Shown: positions 1 through 5,183 of the stretch, piece by piece
How positions within the stretch are numbered: position 1 is the stretch's first letter
Layout: each line of letters starts with the position of its first letter
IMG/VR virus record: IMGVR_UViG_3300030380_000506
Location: 1-22,944 of that record
Length of the DNA: 22,944 bases
Strand: one strand, 5' to 3'
Origin: a virus
The notes under the pieces: model-generated
What the model saw: only the letters and a program-made list of their open reading frames with translations
Told to the model about the DNA's origin: nothing
Database searches by the model: none
Translations under genes and position numbers: made by a program

Positions 1-101
1 TTTGAATTAATTTATTAAAAAGATTTTATGCTGGTTATTAATATAATTGATTGTACTTTGCACAAATGACATGCGATTTGTTTTTATTGTAGATGCTCTT
101 T
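1..101. other. AT-rich non-coding left edge
   Basis: No convincing gene is seen here. The only long open frame, on the minus strand over 7-288, has no recognisable family features and runs through a terminator-like hairpin and a promoter, so it was not accepted. A weak six-base inverted repeat (62-67 with 76-81) is followed by a T-rich run. It is too short and AT-rich to call a terminator. Confidence 0.5.
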
Positions 102-168
102 CGCCATCGTTGCAGTCAATATGTGCGACTAGCAATGCCTTGTATTGACTGCTGTTTTTTCGATGGCG
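102..168 (+). terminator. intrinsic terminator with extra outer arms
   Basis: A perfect 10-bp inverted repeat, GCAGTCAATA (112-121) with TATTGACTGC (143-152), has a 21-base loop and is followed at once by TG and six Ts (155-160). That is the form of a rho-independent terminator on the plus strand. Outside it a second perfect 8-bp pair, CGCCATCG (102-109) with CGATGGCG (161-168), encloses the whole element, T-run included. It probably ends transcription arriving from genes left of the window, just before the promoter of the packaging and structural genes. The large loop lowers certainty. Confidence 0.6.
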
Positions 169-179
169 TGAAATATAGG

Positions 180-271
180 ATTTCGGTTGTAATGAAATCA
201 ATGCGTTATGTTGGGTAGCTTGACAGATAGAACGGCAGTAGTTACTATCGAAGAACGACAACAACCGAAAT
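180..271. repeat. 11-bp inverted repeat bracketing the terS promoter
   Basis: ATTTCGGTTGT at 180-190 and its exact reverse complement ACAACCGAAAT at 261-271 lie either side of the promoter at 220-248. The arms are 70 bases apart. The right arm falls in the predicted untranslated leader just ahead of the ribosome-binding site of the terminase small subunit gene. The arrangement would suit a pair of protein-binding sites joined by a DNA loop, or a long-range RNA stem if transcription arrives from further left. Which of these is true cannot be told from sequence. Confidence 0.5.
220..248 (+). promoter_or_regulatory. sigma70-type promoter for the packaging genes
   Basis: A perfect -35 TTGACA (220-225), a 17-base spacer and a -10 TACTAT (243-248; four of six, with the key A at position 2 and T at position 6) give a good bacterial vegetative promoter. 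Transcription would start near 255, leaving a leader of about 32 bases before the ATG at 287. It lies just after the terminator at 102-168, which makes a clean module boundary. Confidence 0.6.
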
Positions 272-286
272 ACACATCGAGGTAAC

Positions 287-688
287 ATGGCTCAACTAAA
301 AAACGTTTCCGCAATATTACCGAAAAAGCCGCCTTCGCTGAACAAGAGACAACGAGCGTTAGTAGACACATTAATCTCTACTGGGTGTTCTGTGAGCGAG
401 GCGTCAAAGCTCGCTGGATTCAAGGGAAAGACTCCAGGTACACAAGGCTATGCAACTCTCAAGAAGCCTCATGTAGCCGAGTATATGTACCAGCAGATCC
501 AAGAATCCTTTGGTATCAACAGTCTCAAGGCACAACATCAGCTACTCAAGCTCTCACAGAACGCTAAGAGTGAGTATGTTCAAATGGAATCAGCGAAGGA
601 TATACTTGACAGAGCAGGATTCAAAGCACCTGATAAACATCAGCATCAGATTGTTGGCGACTTCAAAGTTAATATCGACCTGGGATAA
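287..688 (+). CDS. terS: terminase small subunit
   Basis: A 133-residue protein that should bind the phage genome and present it to the large terminase for packaging into procapsids. Residues about 20-70 look like the helix-turn-helix DNA-binding part of phage small terminases: a helix with NKRQRALVDTL, then SVSEASKLAGFKG and a short helix around KPHVAEYMYQQ. The tail (about 95-125), with SAKDILDRAGFKAPDKHQHQ, is typical of the oligomerising and C-terminal part of this family. The ATG is preceded by GAGG (279-282). The gene lies about 2.7 kb before the large subunit, separated from it by the small basic gene cassette, whereas the two usually adjoin. The call rests on sequence pattern and context. 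Confidence 0.75.
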   Translation: MAQLKNVSAILPKKPPSLNKRQRALVDTLISTGCSVSEASKLAGFKGKTPGTQGYATLKKPHVAEYMYQQIQESFGINSLKAQHQLLKLSQNAKSEYVQMESAKDILDRAGFKAPDKHQHQIVGDFKVNIDLG

Positions 689-692
689 TCTG

Positions 693-772
693 CTCTGACT
701 TTTCTACAAAAAACGTAAAGGCGTAGGACCCCCAATAAGGCGAGGGGGGTTCTAAAAAATCACTCTGACCTT
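693..772. repeat. G/C-rich hairpin between short direct repeats
   Basis: TAGGACCCCC (724-733) can pair with GGGGGTTCTA (745-754) over ten positions, counting one G-U pair, around an 11-base loop. No T-run follows on either strand (the plus strand continues with As), so it is not a standard terminator. A near-identical direct repeat, CTCTGACTTT (693-702) and CTCTGACCTT (763-772), lies on each side. The position directly after the small terminase gene makes a packaging-recognition site one possibility; an RNA-stability or RNA-processing hairpin is another. Confidence 0.4.
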
Positions 773-818
773 ACAATAGAGGTAGTTTACACGCATTATT
801 TTTTCTCAGAACTCGGTC

Positions 819-846
819 TTGAAAAATATTTTTTTTTAGCTATAGT
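819..846 (+). promoter_or_regulatory. sigma70-type promoter for the basic-protein cassette
   Basis: TTGAAA (819-824, five of six) and TATAGT (841-846, five of six) are separated by 16 bases that include a long T-run. Transcription should start about seven bases beyond the -10 box, almost exactly at the ATG of the next gene (853). The message may therefore be leaderless, or translation may begin at a later Met. The surrounding sequence is AT-rich, so chance matches are possible. Confidence 0.5.
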
Positions 847-852
847 GAAGAA

Positions 853-1284
853 ATGATTGGACAAGAACATTTAAGAAAGCAGATGCAAGATCCGTTCTTC
901 AGGTACTTTAAAAGAGTGCCTAGACCTGACGGTGTGGTGACCTTTCAACGCAGATTAGAAGTACCTCCAGGTGGAAGGATGCAGGACTTTGATAAGGGTG
1001 TAACCAGAGAAGCGGCTGATATCTACAAACAAAAGACAGGTACAGCATATACAGGCAAACTATTGCCACGTGCCAAAGACACAACCTACAAGAAATTCTC
1101 GTTTGGTATATCCGATGCAGCAAGAGCCGCAGCGCAAGCCAAAGAAACCAGACGTACCTCAGGTCAACGTACTTTGTTTGGTGGCAATGTCAGAACTCTA
1201 TTTCCTTCTTTACGCAGGGATTTGACCAGACGTAGAGCCGCTAGACGTACGGCTGAAAAGACTAAGAAAGTCTTAGGCACATAA
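853..1284 (+). CDS. basic protein of unknown function
   Basis: A 143-residue, strongly basic protein that I do not recognise. Its N-terminal third is mixed (a segment around DPFFRYFKRVPRPDG). The centre carries a short motif GTAYTGK that resembles GGTYSGK and GTLFTGA in the next two genes. The C-terminal third is arginine-rich (around LRRDLTRRRAARRTAEKTKK) and would suit nucleic-acid binding. There are no cysteines and no membrane segment. The start at 853 has only a weak GAAG upstream and lies at the predicted transcription start; Met11 (883) is the next choice. Its stop overlaps the next start as TAATG. Noticeably more G+C than the genes after 2428. Confidence 0.65.
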   Translation: MIGQEHLRKQMQDPFFRYFKRVPRPDGVVTFQRRLEVPPGGRMQDFDKGVTREAADIYKQKTGTAYTGKLLPRAKDTTYKKFSFGISDAARAAAQAKETRRTSGQRTLFGGNVRTLFPSLRRDLTRRRAARRTAEKTKKVLGT

Positions 1285-1667
1285 TGAGTACCGCAACCAA
1301 ACGTGATCCTGCTAAATGGGCCAGAGCGAAAGCCAGAGCCAAAGCGAAGATGGGTGGTAAACACTCGGCACGTGCCATGCAATTAGCAGTTAAGTATTAC
1401 AAAGATGCTGGCGGTACGTACTCAGGCAAAAAGAAGTCGAGCAACAAACTATCCAAATGGTCCAAGCAAAAATGGCGCACCAAGTCAGGCAAGAAGTCTA
1501 GTGAGACTGGCGAACGCTATCTACCAGACAAGGCCATTAAAAGGCTATCGGCCAAAGAGTATGCCAGAACCACCGCCAAAAAACGAGCCGATACGGCAAA
1601 GGGCAAACAGTTTAGTAGTCAACCGAAAGATATCGCAAAGAAAACCAAAAAGTATAGGAGAGCATAA
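1284..1667 (+). CDS. lysine-rich basic protein, DUF5872-like
   Basis: A 127-residue protein with about 41 Lys/Arg and only 8 Asp/Glu. The first part (about 8-50) has repeated AKAR/AKAK and a YYKDAGGTYSGKK motif. The second (about 55-105) reads KWSKQKWRTKSGKK, then TGERYLP, LSAKEYARTTAKKR and KGKQFSSQPKDIAKKTKKYR. This pattern matches, from memory, a virus-associated family of unknown function (DUF5872) seen in marine phages and large algal viruses. It probably binds nucleic acid, by charge only; no catalytic residues are apparent. It starts within TAATG, overlapping the previous stop by one base, and ends the same way, so its translation is likely coupled to both neighbours. Confidence 0.75.
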   Translation: MSTATKRDPAKWARAKARAKAKMGGKHSARAMQLAVKYYKDAGGTYSGKKKSSNKLSKWSKQKWRTKSGKKSSETGERYLPDKAIKRLSAKEYARTTAKKRADTAKGKQFSSQPKDIAKKTKKYRRA

Positions 1668-1879
1668 TGAAAGGCGTACCGCATTATACCAAGACTGGCA
1701 CATTGTTTACAGGTGCAACCCACAAGATGAAAGATGGCTCTTTACATTCTGGTAAGACTCATACAGAATCAAGTAAACCATTGATGCACTTTAAGGATTT
1801 ACCTAAAGCAATGCAAAAAAAATTATTAGTAAAACATTTACAAGCGAAAGCGAAAATGAAGAAGGAGAAGAAAGCATGA
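1667..1879 (+). CDS. small His/Lys-rich protein of a marine-phage type
   Basis: A 70-residue basic protein. The first half has a repeated small motif, GTLFTG, then THKMKDGSLHSGKTHTESS, followed by LMHFKDL and a lysine-rich helical tail (about 45-70). Small proteins with this 'H-M-DG-HTG-TH ... HF-DL' layout are, as I recall, common in marine phages and have no known function. The regularly spaced histidines (residues 6, 19, 27, 32 and 42) could bind metal or nucleic acid, but no known zinc site is clear. It starts in TAATG (overlap with the previous stop) and ends in ATGA, where the 19-residue gene begins. Confidence 0.7.
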   Translation: MKGVPHYTKTGTLFTGATHKMKDGSLHSGKTHTESSKPLMHFKDLPKAMQKKLLVKHLQAKAKMKKEKKA

Positions 1880-1935
1880 AGGGTATGAAGAAAAAAAAGG
1901 TCAAAACACCTAAACCAAAAAAAATTAAATATTAA
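1876..1935 (+). CDS. 19-residue lysine-rich microprotein
   Basis: A tiny open frame, MKGMKKKKVKTPKPKKIKY, with ten lysines in 19 residues and no acidic residue. Its ATG shares ATGA with the stop of the previous gene. Its TAA shares TAATG with the next start, so both ends have the overlaps used throughout this operon. The upstream GAAGGAGAAG (1861-1870) gives a ribosome-binding site about five bases before the ATG. Its opening MKGMK resembles MKGMKRK inside the next protein (residues 57-63). It would suit a polyamine-like DNA-neutralising peptide, which is inference. The frame could be a chance link that only carries ribosomes to the next gene. Confidence 0.55.
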   Translation: MKGMKKKKVKTPKPKKIKY

Positions 1936-2195
1936 TGGCAACTCCAGCGTGGCAACGCAAGGCTGGTAAAAACCCAAAGGGTGGCTTAAATGCCAAAGGG
2001 CGTGCCAGTTACAACAGATCCACAGGTGGCAACCTTAAACCGCCTGCGCCAAAGCCCAAGACTAGCAAAGACAAAGCTAGGCGTAAGTCTTTCTGTGCTA
2101 GGATGAAAGGTATGAAGCGTAAACTCACATCAGCTAAGACTGCCAATGATCCGCAGTCAAGAATCAACAAATCACTAAGAGCCTGGAACTGCTAG
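1935..2195 (+). CDS. small basic protein, DUF6321-like
   Basis: An 86-residue basic protein with about 24 Lys/Arg. It has a conserved-looking opening (MATPAWQRKAGKNPKGGLNAKGRASY), a Pro/Lys-rich linker (33-47) and a second block RRKSFCARMKGMK (49-61). It ends with DPQSRINKSLRAWNC, Cys being the last residue. This layout matches, from memory, a phage and virus family of unknown function (DUF6321). Cys54 and Cys86 are the only cysteines and could form a disulfide or bind metal. The start is in TAATG, coupled to the microprotein. The function is unknown; charge and position between the terminase genes suggest a DNA-associated or virion role. Confidence 0.75.
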   Translation: MATPAWQRKAGKNPKGGLNAKGRASYNRSTGGNLKPPAPKPKTSKDKARRKSFCARMKGMKRKLTSAKTANDPQSRINKSLRAWNC

Positions 2196-2203
2196 GAGGT
2201 AGT

Positions 2204-2428
2204 ATGCCAAAAGTAAAACCACTCGGTAAACCCAAAAAAAAATTAACTAAGTTAGAGAAAGCAGAGATTACTGCACAAAAAATTATAGCCAATGAAAAAG
2301 CGGCTGACACAGCAGAGAAACAAAGACGTTTTGAGCAATGTGTTGAGATGAAGCTATTGAAAGGGCATCCACAAGAACTGGCTGAGAAGATGGCCAAAGA
2401 GATTATCTATAATCAACAGGTGGTGTAA
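2204..2428 (+). CDS. small charged helical protein, unknown
   Basis: A 74-residue protein, lysine-rich at the start (PKVKPLGKPKKKLTK) and then an Ala/Glu/Lys-rich stretch (about 17-70) that looks continuously helical and may be a coiled coil. One cysteine (Cys46) is present. I do not recognise a family. The start is well fixed: AGGAGGT (2194-2200) overlaps the stop of the previous gene and lies just before the ATG. Its TAA overlaps the lysozyme ATG as TAATG. It is probably the last member of the basic-protein cassette. Confidence 0.65.
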   Translation: MPKVKPLGKPKKKLTKLEKAEITAQKIIANEKAADTAEKQRRFEQCVEMKLLKGHPQELAEKMAKEIIYNQQVV

Positions 2429-3201
2429 TGGATATTAAAGTTCCTTTTGCTGCTTCTGAAAAACAAAAAGCAATTTATAGACGTGATGCTAATGCTGTAA
2501 TAAATATTTTATTAAATAAATTAAAATATCCGCCCAATGCAGTAGCAGGCATTATGGCAAATATTGCTATTGAGACTGGATATACTTATGATTTTAAAAA
2601 GAAACAAGATAAAGGTGGCCCAGGTCGAGGTTTATTTCAAATGGAAGTAGGCAGAATGTTTGATGCTTATCAAAGGTGGATGAAAGCAAATAACAAACAA
2701 GATTCTGCATTATCACAATTAGAATACATGGATGCAGCAATAAAAGGGACAGATGGATCACATCCAACTGATAAAGGTAGAGCATTCTTAGGAACTAAGA
2801 TACCATTACATTTAAATAAATCATTACATGATGAATTAAATACTGTTGATAAAATGACAATGGATTTTAGAGATAAATTTGAAAATCCAAAGTCAAGAAA
2901 CAGCGACAAAGAAAGATTAATGCAAGGTCAAAATTTTTTAAAAACATTAAAAAGCAGACAAACATTTGAAGGTGATTTAGGCAGAACGCATATAGATTAC
3001 AAATATAAACAGAAAAAAATTAAAGACAATGTTAATAATAATTATTCAAAAGCGCACATAAAAGATATAACTAGTGCAGATATTGTGTCAACTGGAATAG
3101 ATACTTTTACATCGCAATCTTTTTCAAAAAAACAAATATCAGATTCATTTGCAGATAACGAATATTATCAAAATTTTTTTGAAAAGGAGAGTATATCGTG
3201 A
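2428..3201 (+). CDS. phage lysozyme-like peptidoglycan hydrolase
   Basis: A 257-residue protein whose first part (about 10-115) resembles phage-tail-type lysozymes. A helix (AVAGIMANIAIETG) carries a candidate catalytic glutamate, Glu49, and is followed by GRGLFQM (66-72), the 'G-GL-Q' signature that faces the active site in the goose-lysozyme/transglycosylase fold. It should cut the glycan strands of the cell wall. There is no signal peptide or membrane segment, so it would need a holin (none seen) or work from the virion. Residues about 180-257 are lysine/asparagine-rich and unrecognised. The base composition is far more AT-rich than the genes before it, which suggests separate acquisition. 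It starts in TAATG and ends in GTGA with the next gene. Confidence 0.65.
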   Translation: MDIKVPFAASEKQKAIYRRDANAVINILLNKLKYPPNAVAGIMANIAIETGYTYDFKKKQDKGGPGRGLFQMEVGRMFDAYQRWMKANNKQDSALSQLEYMDAAIKGTDGSHPTDKGRAFLGTKIPLHLNKSLHDELNTVDKMTMDFRDKFENPKSRNSDKERLMQGQNFLKTLKSRQTFEGDLGRTHIDYKYKQKKIKDNVNNNYSKAHIKDITSADIVSTGIDTFTSQSFSKKQISDSFADNEYYQNFFEKESIS

Positions 3202-3425
3202 ATAATGACTGGATAAATAAACCAAGAGAAGTAGTCAACCCTAATGTTTATAGCAAAGAGCAATGGAATAAAGTTAGAACTGTTGTTAAAACGCAACACA
3301 TGAAGCACTATCCAAAAGGTTTTGTAACTGATATGGAGGCAGATAAAATACTTGCAGCCATGTCGCCACAAACAGTAGAAAAACTTTATGAGCTAGCAGT
3401 CAAATATGGCATCTCTCAACTATAA
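3198..3425 (+). CDS. small protein of unknown function before TerL
   Basis: A 75-residue protein of unrecognised family with the look of a small soluble helical protein (C-terminal SPQTVEKLYELAVKYG). The start is a GTG, chosen because AAGGAGA (3184-3190) lies seven bases before it and because GTGA overlaps the lysozyme stop. No in-frame ATG occurs until residue 35. Its last 20 bases overlap the start of the large terminase gene in another frame, so the two are probably co-translated. No membrane segment is visible, so it is not a holin candidate. Confidence 0.65.
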   Translation: MNNDWINKPREVVNPNVYSKEQWNKVRTVVKTQHMKHYPKGFVTDMEADKILAAMSPQTVEKLYELAVKYGISQL

Positions 3426-4917
3426 AGCACCAGGTCCTGTTGTAAAAACATTTATGAAAGATGATAGTTTCTTTCGTGGTTTGCGTGGGCCTGTAGGTAG
3501 TGGCAAGTCAGTTTCATGTTGCATAGAGATATTGCGTAGAGCATTGGCACAAGAGCCAAATGCAGAAGGTATAAGGAAAAGCAGATGGGCTGTCATAAGA
3601 AATACTAATCCACAACTCAAAACAACCACCATGAAAACATGGTTGGATTGGTTTCCAGAAGAAGAATGGGGTAAGTTTACCTATAGCGTACCTTTTACCC
3701 ATATGATTAAAAAAGGTGATATTGAGTTAGAAGTAATCTTTTTAGCATTAGATAGGCCAGAAGATGTCAAGAAACTACTATCCCTTGAACTAACAGGAGT
3801 ATGGATTAATGAAGCAAGAGAAATACCCAAGTCTATTGTCGATGCCTGTACTATGCGTGTTGGTCGTTATCCTAGTATGCGTGATGGTGGTCCAAGCTGG
3901 TATGGGGTTATCGCTGATACTAACGCACCTGATACGGAGCATTGGTGGCCAATACTTGCTGGTGAAACAGTATTGCCTGACTACCTTACTAAGCAAGAAG
4001 CCAAGATGCTAGTCAAGCCTGATAATTGGTCATTTTTTAATCAACCACCTGCAATGAATGAGATTATGGGTGAAGATAAGATAGTTGATCGTTATGAACG
4101 TAATGATGATGCTGAGAATATAAACAACCTTACCAAAAATTATTATACCAATATTATTAGAGGTAAAACAAAATCCTGGATTGATGTGTATGTACTTAAC
4201 AAACTAGGACTAATAGAAGATGGTAAGCCTGTTTATGATTCCTTTAGACATGATGTGCATGTGGCTAGAAGTGATTGTTTGGTAGCAGATCAGTTGCCAA
4301 TCTATATGGGAATAGATTTTGGTTTAACACCAGCTTGTGTGTTTGCTCAACGCATACGAGGCAGATGGGTATTACTAGATGAGTTGGTAGCGGAGGATAT
4401 GGGTATTGTAAGGTACTCTGACTTGTTAAAACAGCATATGTCTTTGTATATGCCACGTACTTTTCACATTTTTGGTGATCCAGCAGGAGATCATAGAGTT
4501 CAAACAGATGAAGCTACGCCCTTCCAAATACTTAGAAGTAAAGGAATTAATGCTAGACCAGCACCTTCAAATGATGTTTTAATTAGATTAGAAGCAGTTA
4601 ATGCTACGTTAACCAGAATGACAGATGGTGAATCAGGGTTGTTAATTGACCCAAAATGTATTAACTTGATAAAAGGATTTAGTGGTGGTTATCATTACAA
4701 GCGTATACAAACAAGTGGTGAACGCTATGATGAGAAGCCAAACAAAAACAGATTTTCGCACATACATGATGCTTTGCAGTATTTATTGTTAGGTGCAGGA
4801 GAAGGGAGAAGTTTAGTGCTTGGAGGAAAGACAAGTAAACCTTTTGTAGCAAAGCGAGACTTTGATGTTTATACTATGAAACCAAAGCGTACTATTCATG
4901 ATAGGAGAAATAGATAA
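3406..4917 (+). CDS. terL: terminase large subunit
   Basis: A 503-residue packaging motor: an ATPase that pumps DNA into the procapsid, joined to a nuclease that cuts the genome. Walker A is GPVGSGKS (28-35). A candidate Walker B with the catalytic acid is VWINE (132-136). The nuclease half starts near residue 300 and shows candidate metal-binding aspartates in MGIDFG (Asp304), FGDPAGD (Asp358) and HIHDAL (Asp455), as expected for an RNase H-fold terminase nuclease. Length is a little below T7 gp19 (586). The ATG lies inside the end of the previous gene with only a weak ribosome-binding site, so coupling is likely. Its TAA shares TAATG with the next gene. Confidence 0.93.
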   Translation: MASLNYKAPGPVVKTFMKDDSFFRGLRGPVGSGKSVSCCIEILRRALAQEPNAEGIRKSRWAVIRNTNPQLKTTTMKTWLDWFPEEEWGKFTYSVPFTHMIKKGDIELEVIFLALDRPEDVKKLLSLELTGVWINEAREIPKSIVDACTMRVGRYPSMRDGGPSWYGVIADTNAPDTEHWWPILAGETVLPDYLTKQEAKMLVKPDNWSFFNQPPAMNEIMGEDKIVDRYERNDDAENINNLTKNYYTNIIRGKTKSWIDVYVLNKLGLIEDGKPVYDSFRHDVHVARSDCLVADQLPIYMGIDFGLTPACVFAQRIRGRWVLLDELVAEDMGIVRYSDLLKQHMSLYMPRTFHIFGDPAGDHRVQTDEATPFQILRSKGINARPAPSNDVLIRLEAVNATLTRMTDGESGLLIDPKCINLIKGFSGGYHYKRIQTSGERYDEKPNKNRFSHIHDALQYLLLGAGEGRSLVLGGKTSKPFVAKRDFDVYTMKPKRTIHDRRNR

Positions 4918-5183
4918 TGTGTAATCCATTTAGTACTCCGAAGCCACCAGGCCCATCGGCAGAAGATATAAGAGCAAGAGAGTCAGCTAGACAAGCGCAA
5001 AGAGATGCGTTGAAAGAAGAAAGAAGGTCTGCTGAACAAATTAAAGAAGAACAATTAGAACTAGCACAAGCCGCAGCAGCAGGCAGACGAGGCAGAAGAA
5101 GTCTTATGGCTGGAAGAAAGAAAGGCGGTAGTGGTTTTGATGTTGCCGATATATATCAAACTAAAGGAACATTAGGTGCTTGA
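4917..5183 (+). CDS. small conserved-type protein between TerL and portal
   Basis: An 88-residue protein with an unusual start, MCNPF, a proline-rich segment (residues 8-13), a charged coiled-coil-like middle (about 16-52) and a basic Gly/Arg motif GRRGRRSL (56-63), ending in a glycine-rich tail. Small proteins with an 'RRGRRSL' block next to the portal gene are familiar from short-tailed phages, but I know of no proven function. A minor head or connector role is plausible from position. The start is in TAATG. The gene at 12737 also begins Met-Cys-X-Pro. Confidence 0.65.
   Translation: MCNPFSTPKPPGPSAEDIRARESARQAQRDALKEERRSAEQIKEEQLELAQAAAAGRRGRRSLMAGRKKGGSGFDVADIYQTKGTLGA

Noticed and set aside
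7-288. 93-residue minus-strand frame at the left edge
   Set aside because: It crosses a terminator-like hairpin and a good promoter on the other strand, has no family features, and its composition is that of random translation.
724-754. G/C-rich hairpin as a rho-independent terminator
   Set aside because: As follow the stem on the plus strand, and on the minus strand the T-run is separated by about nine bases, so neither direction fits.
1405-1755. 116-residue plus-strand frame overlapping two basic genes
   Set aside because: It is an out-of-frame reading of lysine/arginine-rich genes that have TAATG junctions and recognisable family patterns.
5180-5182. TTG start for the portal gene
   Set aside because: The ATG three bases later makes a TGATG overlap typical of this operon and has AGGT at a suitable distance.
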